A DNA stretch of 64,000 nucleotides from Erythroxylum novogranatense (Eukaryota; Streptophyta; Magnoliopsida; Malpighiales; Erythroxylaceae): assembly GCA_029891385.1 (NCBI GenBank), contig CM057229.1, positions 5,085,001-5,149,000 of the forward strand, read 5' to 3'. The notes beneath the pieces were generated by a model that worked only from the letters and a program-made list of their open reading frames with translations, was not told the origin of the DNA and searched no databases. The number at the start of each line of letters is the position of its first letter. Position 1 is the stretch's first letter. This document shows positions 48,781-59,085 of the stretch, piece after piece. The position numbers were made by a program, and so were the translations under genes.

Positions 48781-49689
48781 TATTATACATTACATTCCAT
48801 TCCATATATCTTCCAAACAATATTTTACTACATTACATTATGAATCCTTCCATCCTTCTCAAACAGCTTTTTACTATATTATATTCAATTTCATTATAAA
48901 TCATTCAATTTCCTTCCATTTTATTATATTTCATTCCATTAATTAACATCCAACCAAACAGGGCCTAAAAGTTTGAAATTTTCCAATTATTATCTCCCCC
49001 GACGAACTTTTCCTTTCTCCGTTTTGTGAAGATAACACACATTTCTAACAAAATAATATCTAAAATTAATTTTTGACCGAAATAATTTCTGAAAATACTT
49101 ACAAATACAGACTTTCTGCCAAGAATTTTTTTTTGTTAATAATTTTTCTGTTTGAATAAAATTTACTTTTTCGACAGTGATCAGTGATCAGAAAGGCTCC
49201 TCATGAATTCTAAGATTGCCTGCTTAGAGGTGAGTTTCATTTGTTGAGGCTTGTATTGGCCTATGAATTATGCTCTCTACCTTAATGCATACACTGTTTT
49301 GTAATCACCATCAAGCCCAAGATTTATGATTTGACCACGTTAGATCCTTCTAAGTTTGGAATTAAAAGAATTATTTGACGAGTCCACAGTGTTCTTTGAA
49401 TTTTTCTTTTCTTCTACAGTCAGCAGTTCAAATTGAGGTGAGCATAGACTCTCAGTAGTGGAGTAATAAAGCAAAGTACGTTAGATGATGAATAATATCC
49501 AAGTCTGGAGAAGTTTATAGTTTCCTTTTCTTTTAGGTGGTTTAGGCTGTAATGCTTCTCATTCCTACGACCGCAGGACATCAAAGCACTGTTCCCTTCA
49601 GAGCACAGCACCTTTTTGGCTGGTTTTGGCAATAGGGACACTGATGAGCATCGCTGGAAATAGGAATCATTATGAAAAAAAAACGATAA

Positions 49690-50570
49690 TGTAATTATTA
49701 CCCACCTCATTTTTTGATGTAACGATGTAGCAAAATTTTGTCATTCCTGGTTGCATTATTCATATAGAATAATATACAGCGAGCGTTCAAGTGAATCTGT
49801 TCCTTGCGTGCCTTTCTCTTTAGTAGTCGTACTCGTAACTAGACAATACTTACGGGCAATCAAAGCTTATTCGGATGAGAAAGCAGGAAGTGAACATGGT
49901 TGTGAATTGAAACTTCAACCGACAAGTGTTGGACAATTTTATCATTCCTCACAAATTTAAACAACTATTAATTGTATTTTCAGATTTTTAATAACTTATC
50001 AATTAAGTTATATAATTTGATCTAGACAAAGATAATAAAGTGACCCAATAAATTATCTAAATTAATAAGTCGAAGTTTGGGAAGAGAATGGATCCTGATT
50101 AGTGTAGAACGGACTCATATTGAATTTATGATGAGGAAGCTCGATATGGAAGCTATATATAAAAAGTAAGGTCTCTTACAGTTGCTCATATCATTCGTAA
50201 GCATACATATTCTTTGACCCATTAAAAGAAATTAAGTCTTGAGAAAACTATAGAAAAACGTTAACCGTGTGTCTGTGAACGTTTTCTGTAAAGGTGTAGA
50301 GAGATTGAAGCTCGTTTTGGCCTTGAAAATTCAGATAGAACTGAAATTAGATATTCTGCATTTCTTTCGTTTTTAACATTTTTATGAATGATCCAGGACA
50401 CGTAATAAAGTTTATCCTACGTGTTACAACAAAATCAAGAGGTGCAGAATTAGAGATTAAGTTTATTTGCAGAACTACATCTGGTATATAAATTATCAAT
50501 AGGAGTAGCAATATTTTCATTTTTTATGCGGTGAAAGGTGAAACTACTAAATTTTGGATGTGCAACAAAA
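49690..50570. other. Unassigned intergenic sequence
   Basis: Follows the last recognisable lipin exon. I looked for the next expected PAH exon and for TE ends and found neither. No ORF here looks like a protein (49751-49960 has no family features). Confidence 0.4.
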
Positions 50571-51110
50571 TAAATTATATTAGTATTTTGTCCTTAAATG
50601 AAGGTTACATCTTTTAAATTTCATAAATAGAAGTTCATAAAGGTATAATTTCTTTTACATGTAAAATTTTAATACAAAAGGGTTACATTTTAAAAAAATT
50701 ACGAGTAGAATTTCATTATTGCACCTTTTAATTTTTTATAACTAAAAGTTCATAAAATTAGATATTTACATGTAAAATTTTAACATAAAATGTTACATCT
50801 TTTAAAATTTTCTTAAGTAGAACTTTATAATTACATATTTTAAAATTTTCATAAGTGAAAATTTATCGAAATAGGATCTTTTAATGTTAAATTTTAATAT
50901 GAAAAGGTTATATCTATTAGATTTTTGCCAAGTATAAGTTCATAATTACATCTTTTAAGTTTTCGTAAGTCCAAACTCATAAAGGCTGGATCTTTTTAGA
51001 TATAAAACTAACATATATAAAAGAGTTACACCTTTTAGATTTTTCATTAGTAGAAGTTTTTAAAGATTGGGTCCTTTTTAAATGTAATCTTCTAACAAAT
51101 AAATTTCCTT
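50570..51110. repeat. Degenerate tandem repeats, about 110-120 bp period
   Basis: A unit of the form TTACATCTTTTAAATTTTC-ATAAGTAGAAGTTCATAAAG followed by ATGTAAAATTTTAATATAAAA recurs about five times with heavy divergence (for example near 50605, 50690, 50795, 50925, 51030). No coding potential and no terminal features. Confidence 0.6.
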
Positions 51111-51462
51111 GCATCTATTCTATGTTCTTATTGACAGTAGTACTAGTCAAAATATGTATATAGAACTACGTCTATAAGAAGAGCCCGGATCTTCTGTCTA
51201 ACGCTATTCTATCTTATTCTGTCTAAAATCAAAACGTCGTCATTTATGTTAAAAATTTAATCAGACGTGTAGTTCCTCTGTTATGAGTCTCTTTGAAAGC
51301 CAAGTCACCTCTTTGAAAGCCCCCATTTAGAGCCTCGTGTTTTTTTACAGTGACTTTTGCAACTTTTGAATTTTTGATGCAACTTCAACTATTCTGCTTC
51401 TTATTGTATTTAAATGTTTTGCAAAGTATTTATTATATAAATTATTATTATTATGAAATTAT

Positions 51463-51570
<108 letters not shown>

Positions 51571-51839
51571 TAATTATATTATTATTATTATATTTGTTTT
51601 GATTATTAAATTAATTAATTAATTTAATTTCTATTATTATTATGAAATTTGTTATTATTAGTAATTTTCTTCTTATTATTATTAACATTATTATTATGAT
51701 TAATTTAATTATTTTATAAATTTTAATTATTATTATCATTATTTTCCAATTGTAGTATATATACTGATTATTATAAATCTTAATAATTTTTACAAACTAT
51801 TTATTATTAATATTAGTATTAATATTAATATTAAATTCC

Positions 51840-51870
<31 letters not shown>

Positions 51871-51969
51871 AATCTTTATTATTATTCATAACATTATTAA
51901 ATTCAGTTTTATTATAAAGTGCATTTATTTAATTATTTATACCAATTGTTATTATTATTGTTATTGTTA

Positions 51970-51974
51970 TTTTG

Positions 51975-52036
<62 letters not shown>
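51970..52036. repeat. (ATT)n microsatellite
   Basis: A near-perfect run of ATT repeats in the left half of the palindromic element, outside the paired arm. Confidence 0.9.
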
Positions 52037-52118
52037 CGTAAATTTTTAATTAATTTTATTTCCATTATTATAATTACTGTTCAATATTATTATTAAATTT
52101 CTTCCGTTTATTATTAAA

Positions 52119-52493
52119 TTTATTGTAGATTATTTAATTAAATTGTTTATTTATTATTATTATTATTATTAAATTCCTTATTAATATTAAATATGATTAT
52201 AATTATTATTACTATTATTATTATTATTATTATATGAAGTGTATTTATTTATTTATTTGTCAAGATTCTCAAATGACTTTATATAGCAAAATAAACATAT
52301 ATATTTATCTTTATTTTATTAAAATAAAATTATTAAAAATAAGTAATTTAATGATATTAATTAATAAATAAGTTAATAATAAAAAGTTAATTATTAAAAT
52401 GTTTCATTTTATTTAATTCATAATTTATATAATAAATATTATATAAGATATTAAAATAAATATTATATAAGAGATTAAAATAAATTTATATAG
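52119..52493. repeat. Direct repeat copy 1 flanking the LTR fragment
   Basis: Runs from TTTATTGTAGATTATTTAAT to ATAAGAGATTAAAATAAATT and matches 54546-54875 in the same orientation. Differences are mostly short ATT-run length changes and a 26-bp internal duplication near the end of this copy. Confidence 0.85.
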
Positions 52494-54547
52494 GCATAGA
52501 CAAACGCAATAGTCCCACCATTATTCTCCACAGTTTTATAAGTGCAAAATATAAACAAATTATAATTGAGGAATCATCTAGGTTACTCACCAAATAGCTT
52601 TCGAGCTAATGCCGGGAAGTCTCGACAACGTCCGTGGGATGACGTTCCAATTGTGCCTCTATAACAAGCAAAATAATTACACATTACTCAATATATGTTC
52701 AGAAGTATCAAACAATGCATATGGAACAATTAAAACGTGTACAATGCATGTTCATGACATTCCCGGCACCAATTTACAAATTCCCGTCACAAAAATTTCG
52801 TCTAAAAATTAGAAAACCATAGTCACAAGAATCACTCAATTCAGACCTCTATAGGTCCAATTATAAACAAAATACGAATCAGAAAAATTATTTCTCGGAC
52901 CCCTCACTTTGACCTAATCGATCCCCATCAATTTAAGCTTTAAAAATTTCCAATTTCACAAATAAATGAAATTAAATATTAGACAAATTCGATGCGTTGA
53001 GAATCAGGTCAATCGGACGTCGGACGGAAAAGTAATTGACAAATGAAGCAATTAGGTCACATAACTCATAAATAATCAAATAATAATAATAATAATAATA
53101 AAATAATATATATATATGAATTCGCCCCTACAGCGTCCTCGCCCTCGCGAGGGCGAGACGTTGCCCTCGCGAGGGGCGAGAGTCTGACCAAAATCCTTTT
53201 TTTTTTTCAAAATTCCATTTTCCAATATTGCAAAGTCACCTGTTGACATTCCCTTCTTCCAACCTACATAACTTTTAACACATACATAAAAAAATTACAA
53301 ATTTAGTCTCGTTGGAAAGATCTTGAAAAATGCTACAAGTTTCATAAAGAGATAAAAATCCAATTTCACCTATAAGGGTGTCAAAATTACACTCAAAACT
53401 ACTGCCAAATCACAAAATTGCCACAACAGTTCAGCACTTTTCCAAAAATTATAACTTTTCATCCCCTTTGTCAAAAATTTCAAATTTTATATCAATAAAA
53501 AGAGAAAAATAAATGCTACATCTTTCATGACAAACTGAAAGCTAATTCCATCATTAAACAACTCAATTTCCCAATCAAAGCTTCAGCCTATCCAAATCAT
53601 TTTCAACAGAAACCCAATCTTTCAAAATTCATAACTTTCCAACTCATTATCGAAAAATTACATACCATATAGCAATAAAAAGCTTAGACAATGTACTACA
53701 ATCCTCAAGAGAACTTAGCACCCAATTCCATCTCTAACGAGGTTAAAATCTCCCATTACTGTGGCTGACCAAGAAAACAGTATTTAACCTAAAACATAAC
53801 AAAACTTTACAAATTTATGTCTAACAATTCTTACATTCAAAATTCACAAAAAAATACCTCATTAAAAAGCTACAACAATCCTCTATAACTTTCCAGAAGG
53901 TCACTTAAGCCAATTTCATCCCTAACAGTCCCAAATAAATACCAAAACATAAATAGCACAAAACCTGTTCACTTAAAGCATTGCACACCAAAAACACAAT
54001 TTGAACTGAATGACCACTTGAACATTAACAGACCATAACTTTCAATCTACACATCGAATAAATTCATACTTAGTGGCGTTAGAAAGCTAACACAAAAATC
54101 TTCAACTTTCATGAAGACCAAAGTAGCAAATTCAATCTAATTCAATCCTAAAAAAATCACCAAAGTTTCAGGTTACAAGGTTCGAATACTGTTCACACAG
54201 CACCTAACAATTCACTTTGCATGCCAAAATTAAAATCCTTAAGGTCAGAATTGGACAAAACTTCTTTCATATGAAAACTAGCCATACTTCTTAAGTTTAA
54301 TTCAAAACAAACCTCAGCTTAATTGGACACTCATATCAAAAGTTATGAGCCAAAATCTGAAAACTACACAAAGTCACATTTTCCAGATTTCCTCCCTACC
54401 TCAACTCTTTTCTTTTCATCACTTTACCTACATCAATATGCATCTATTTGGACCTCTAATTCAACCATAACTTCATCAAAACATTTCTTGAATCAATAGT
54501 CAAGATTTGGCAGCACACACACAATTGACTTTCCTTAATTTTTCATT
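52494..54547 (-). mobile_element. Tekay-type LTR fragment, truncated at both ends
   Basis: Similar in order to the element A LTR and the LTR at 1-3470. It contains a CCACCATTATTCTCCAC segment, GAGGAATCATCTAGGTTACT, the conserved block (52989-53033), a GC-rich palindromic module (53118-53185), CTACATCTTTCATGA-type repeats, and finally a GGCAGCACACACACAATTGAC segment. Both LTR ends are missing, with no TG/CA termini, and both sides border the direct repeats. It is closest in wording to the LTR at 1-3470. Confidence 0.85.
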
Positions 54548-54875
54548 TATTGTAGATTATTTAATTAAATTATTTATTATTATTAAATTCCTTATTAATA
54601 TTAAATATGATTATAATTATTATTACTACTATTATTATTATATGAAGTTTATTTATTTATTTATTTGTCAGTATTCTCAAATGGCTTTATATAGCAAAAA
54701 TAAACATATATATTTATCTTTATTCTTATTAAAAAATTATTAATAATAAGGAATTTAATGATATTAATTAATAAATAAGTTAATAATAATAAAATTTTAA
54801 TTATTAAAATGTTTCATTTCATTTAATTCATAATTTATATAATAAATATTATATAAGAGATTAAAATAAATTTAA
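54546..54875. repeat. Direct repeat copy 2 flanking the LTR fragment
   Basis: Partner of 52119-52493. Together they bracket the Tekay LTR fragment, which is not how simple transposition leaves flanks (the repeats are far longer than a target duplication). Confidence 0.85.
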
Positions 54876-55360
54876 TTAATTATAATTAAAAACATTATAT
54901 AATAAATATTATATAAGAGATTAAAATAATTATAATTATAATAATCATAAGATTTAGATAATAATAGAAATTAATATAATGAATTTATTTAAAAATCATA
55001 TCGAATATAAATATAAATTATATAATAATAATAATAATATTATTATTATTAAATAAATGCACTTTATAATAAAACCAAATTTAATAATTTTATTAATAAT
55101 AATAATAATAAAGAATTTAATATTAATATTAATACTAATATTAATAATAAATAGTTTGTAAAAATTATTAAGATTTATAATAATCAGTATATATACTCCA
55201 GTGGGAAAATAATAATAATAATAATTAAAAATTATAAAATAATTAAATTAATCAGAATAATAGTGTTAATAATAAGAAGAAGAAAATTACTAATAATAAC
55301 AAATTTAATAATAATAATAGAAATTAAATTAATTAATTAATTTAATAATCAAAACAAATA

Positions 55361-55405
55361 TAATAATAATAATAATAATAATAATGATAATAATAATAAT
55401 AATAT

Positions 55406-55492
<87 letters not shown>
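55361..55492. repeat. Mirror microsatellite (AAT)n then (ATT)n, right arm
   Basis: Counterpart of 51465-51569 in the inverted right arm, longer and with a few interruptions (a GAT unit and a TATATAAT break). Confidence 0.9.
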
Positions 55493-55493
<1 letters not shown>

Positions 55494-55780
55494 ATAATTT
55501 CATAATAATAATAATTTATATAATAAATACTTTGCAAAACATTTAAATACAATAAGAAGCAGAATAGTTGAAGTTGCATCAAAAATTCAAAAGTTGCAAA
55601 AGTCACTGTAAAAAAACATGCGGCTCTAAATGGGGGCTTTCAAAGAGGTGGCTTGGCTTTCAAAGAGACTCATAACAGAGGAACTACACGTCTGTTTAAG
55701 TTTTTAACATAAATGACGTAAATGACGACGTTTTGATTTTAGACAGAATAAGATAGAATAACGTTAGACAGAAGATCCGG

Positions 55781-56955
55781 GTTGTGTAGAACGTCACTTC
55801 ACTCCTCTATCAGGAAAGGAGTCAGATCACCTGTCCAAGGTTTCCTGTCTAACCCTGTCTAAGTTACCAAACGGCGTCGGTTTGCTATGAAATTTGGAGA
55901 GGCGCACGCAATTTCGTAGCAAGGTGTGGGTCCCACCCAGTAGCGCTTTTTCAGCGCCCGTTTGCAAGCCATGTTTTAAAGGCTTTATTTAAAGCTTTTA
56001 CGGGTTGATCAAGCAAAAGCTTTTAACCTTTTGTAACTTCTCCAGAATTGGATTGTTATTAAATCTGATTTTTAATAACGGCTCTTTTATTACTGATTTT
56101 TGCTATTAAATCTGATTTCTTATTCTTATTCTTAAATCTGATTTTTGCTTGTTCTAAAAATAATAAGGATAAATATTATATCAACGGTGAACTAATTATT
56201 TATATAATTATTAAATGTCTTATTAATAATAATGTTAAATTTTTTAATTTATTGTTATAATTATTCCTAATTTTACTAATTAAATGTATTTCTATTATTA
56301 TAACTACGTGTATTATTATTATTAAATTTATTGCAGAGTATTTATGAAATTTATTATTATTATTATTATTACTATATTTGTTAAATCGATTATTATTAAT
56401 ATTATTATTACTATTATTATTATTATCATCAAAATAAATATACCAATTAAAATAAGTTATATTAAATTAAATGAAATACCAAATTTTATATTCATAATGA
56501 ATATTCTAATAGTAATAATAACCATAAAATTTATCAATCATAATAACAAGAAAATATGAATTATAACAAATGTCATTATAATCATAGAACTTTATTTTAA
56601 TTAATAAAATTAAAATCATAAAGAAATTAATAATAATAATAATATATAATATTATTATTAATAATATGTTCATACTAATAATAAGATAAAATGATAATAA
56701 TAATAATCAGATCATAAAATGATAATAATAATAATGAAAATATGAACTATTACGTATATCATTATAATAATAGAAATTAAATTAATGACCAAATTTTATC
56801 ATCATAATGAATATTCTAATAGTAATCATAATAACAATAATCGACAATCCTAATAATTATTTTCCGACTTTAGTTTGTGTACTTATTATTAAAATGATGT
56901 AAATTATTATATGATTTTTTTTTCAATAGTATTAGTATTATAAGTCGCCTCGCGT
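55781..56955. other. Intergenic, GC-moderate then AT-rich
   Basis: 55800-56060 is of mixed composition with CCAAACGGCGTCGGTTTGC, a motif seen in plant repeat and promoter-like DNA, and a nearby GTCTAACCCTGTCTAAG echo of the palindrome end. 56060-56955 is AT-rich with many ATT/AAT runs. The ORF at 56344-56559 is low-complexity Ile/Lys and not a gene. Confidence 0.5.
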
Positions 56956-56959
56956 GTTC

Positions 56960-57306
56960 AGCCTTTTAGGCTGGATCGCTAGGGCGATGACTCGTCGCCC
57001 TAGCTACAGGAGCCTTTAAGGTGGATCGCTAGGCGACGATTAAGTAGCCCTAGCGACAAAAGCCTTTTAGGAGAATCGCTAGGCAACGTCGCGTCGCCTA
57101 GCTACCACAGATCTTTACTGCGATCGCCACGGCAACTCCTCGTCGCCTCTAGCGTTCTCGGCCTTACGCTTGGTCGCTAGGCGCCTCCCTGTCGCCTAGC
57201 TACAAGGAACGTTAAGACAACATCGCTAGACAGCGACGTCAGCTCTAGCGACGGCACTTCTTGCAGACGAGATCGCTAGAGGCTCACGCAATAAGCCTAG
57301 CGACAA
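56960..57306. repeat. GC-rich 50-bp hairpin satellite, seven copies
   Basis: The core TCGCTAG(G) recurs at 56976, 57026, 57076, 57124 (as TCGCCAC), 57174, 57223 and 57273, giving spacings of 50, 50, 48, 50, 49 and 50. Each core is followed 18-22 bp later by its complement (TCGCCCTAGCTA, TAGCCCTAGCGA, TCGCCTAGCTA and so on), so each unit can fold into a stem. The first units also contain a smaller stem (CAGCC TTTTA GGCTG). The array sits alone in strongly AT-rich DNA. Confidence 0.85.
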
Positions 57307-57472
57307 TGACTCTGAGAAATTAAGTTTTATATATTATTAGTATATTTATTAGCATTCACAATATTAGTTACTATTTATTCAAATTTTTATTATTATGTCT
57401 AAGTATTAGTAATATTATTATTATTGTTCTTAATTTTATTATTATGTTCATTAGTATTAGTATTAGAATTAG

Positions 57473-57523
<51 letters not shown>

Positions 57524-57610
57524 GTGTCCATCGATAATCATAAATAAAATCATTATATTAACATCTATTATTATGGAAATATTTTTATAATCGTAAATAT
57601 TATTATAATC

Positions 57611-57656
<46 letters not shown>

Positions 57657-57990
57657 CTTATTAATATATACATTATTATTGTTAATGTTATTCATCAAAA
57701 TAAATAAACTAATTATTTTAATAATAATAATATTATTGTTATTTGTATGTCTTAGTATAGAAATGAATTATTACTATTTATTCAAATTTGTTATCCATTA
57801 CATTAATTATCTGTATTATTATATTCCATATTATTTGCTGTCGTTATTGATGTAATTTAATAAGAATTTATAATTCTGAATAATAAACATATAGAAAATG
57901 AACAAATTCGGCTGGCATTTATTAACAATAATGATTACTGGAAACTCTTGTCTTTTCCATTTAATTATCACAAGCAATTCCCGCCAATCC
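57307..57990. other. AT-rich intergenic DNA with ATT microsatellites
   Basis: Holds (ATT)n runs at about 57477-57523 and 57608-57655. The low-complexity ORF on the minus strand (57371-57553) is Ile-rich and not credible. The last part may lead into the 5' untranslated region of the FAR1-like gene. Confidence 0.6.
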
Positions 57991-58269
57991 ACTAATAAGG
58001 TAATCTAATTTTAGAAATCTTTGTTACTATTCAGTAAAAACGCAGAGCATCTTCTTCTCCACCAACCTTTGTTGTTTTCAGACATATTTTATAGCTTTCA
58101 GCCATTTGCTCAGGTGTAAAAAGTTAAATCCATTTCTGAATGTTCTGCAGAAACTTCGATATTGTCTGTGTTGTTATATTCGCAATTTAGAAGTAGCTGG
58201 TGAAAGAAACGTTGTGTTCTGCTTCTGATTATAACTTCTGTCTGTCTATGTTACGTTTTGGTTTTCAAT

Positions 58270-58940
58270 GTCATATATGTGGAATGTCTCTATTAATAAA
58301 AACTGGTTTGAAAAGCTGGAAAGTTTCTGTATATAAATTACTGTTTCTGTTAATAAATACGTGCATGTTCCAGTTAATAAAATCACTTTCTGTTAATAAA
58401 CAGTTGTGAGTTGTTCTGTTAATAAATACTATTTGTGTTATTAAATAATGCAATGTTTCTGTTAATAAATACTGTCTGTTAATAAATACTGCAATGTTTT
58501 CCAACTGTTGTTTGTTCTTCTCTTAATAAATACTGTCTCTGTTATTAAATTTTGCAATGTTTATGTTGTTTGTTGTTCTGTGAATACATACAACAACTCA
58601 ACTTTTCTGTTATTGTTACTGCAATGTCTCTGTTGTGAGTTGTTGTGTTAATAAATACAAAATGTGTTATTAAATACGGCAATGTTTCTGTTGTTAGTTG
58701 TTCTTATAATAAATACTCTCTGTTAATAAATACTGCAATGTCAACCAACTGTTGTTTGTTCTTGTCTTAAGAAATACTGTTTTTGTTATTAAAATTTGCA
58801 ATGTTTCTGTTGTTTGTCGTTCTGTGAATACATACAACAAATAAACAGTTGCTGTTATTATTACTGCAATGTCTCTGATGTTTGTCGGTCGGTTAAGAAA
58901 TACTCTATGTGTATAAATACTGCAATGTTTCTGTTTGTGG
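58270..58940. repeat. CTGTTAATAAATACTGCAATG minisatellite with a 244-bp higher-order unit
   Basis: Short CTGTTAATAAATAC and TGCAATGTTTCTGTTGT modules alternate many times. A longer order is repeated: the run beginning CTGTTAATAAATACTGCAATG at 58476 (then CCAACTGTTGTTTGTTC, TGTGAATACATACAAC and so on) recurs at 58720, exactly 244 bp later. It lies just upstream of the FAR1-like start, probably in a 5' UTR intron. Confidence 0.85.
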
Positions 58941-59085
58941 AAAGAAACATGCAATGGTTGAAGTATACTGTGTTGTATATGAGATGGTCGTCGTAAGTTT
59001 TCATGAATAATTATGGTTTCCTACTTGTGTGAATAACTATTTATGATCATAATGGTGCTGCATTTTTTGTTAAGCAGGTGTGAAA

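Larger units (their letters stand above)
29476..48965. mobile_element. Harbinger/Tourist-like MITE enclosing a Tekay element
   Basis: The left end GGCCCTGTTTGGTT (29476-29489) and the right end AACCAAACAGGGCC (48952-48965) are perfect 14-bp terminal inverted repeats. They are flanked by TAA at 29473-29475 and 48966-48968, the 3-bp TWA duplication expected of PIF/Harbinger. Beside both ends are GGAATGGAATGG motifs and their complements. The element's own DNA is 29476-29671 plus 47767-48965, about 1.4 kb, with no transposase coding; the remainder is the nested Tekay element. It interrupts the lipin pseudogene coding sequence after AHYFLR. Confidence 0.8.
29380..49680 (+). pseudogene. Phosphatidate phosphatase (PAH/lipin) fragment, split by a MITE
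   Basis: Four pieces spell the C-terminal LNS2 domain of plant PAH1/PAH2, the magnesium-dependent enzyme converting phosphatidate to diacylglycerol at the ER membrane. (1) 29385-29475: a DVL-stop-FMSFVGVNWS segment ending AHYFLR, against family DVLGQFMPLVG.DWS and AHLFSA. (2) 48985-49031: IISPDELF ending in CE. (3) 49085-49229: IRKAPHEF, a 1-base insertion, then KIACLE and a GTGAGT donor. (4) 49577-about 49680: [10 protein letters not shown] and GFGNRDTDE after a CAG acceptor. The catalytic DxDxT exon and the segment between AHLFSAIK and ISPD are missing. Retained introns argue against a processed copy. Family identity is recalled from conserved motifs and was not searched. Confidence 0.75.

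Noticed and set aside
49250..49440. Possible mini-exon TCAGCAGTTCAAATTGAG between AG and GTGAGC (about 49420)
   Set aside because: It lies inside the intron separating KIACLE and DIKALF, which join directly in the PAH family, so an extra exon is not expected.
49420..49710. 96-codon minus-strand ORF
   Set aside because: Antisense to the lipin exon at 49577-49680, whose conserved motifs are on the plus strand.
56344..57553. Ile/Lys-rich ORFs at 56344-56559 and 57371-57553
   Set aside because: Direct translations of ATT/AAT microsatellites.
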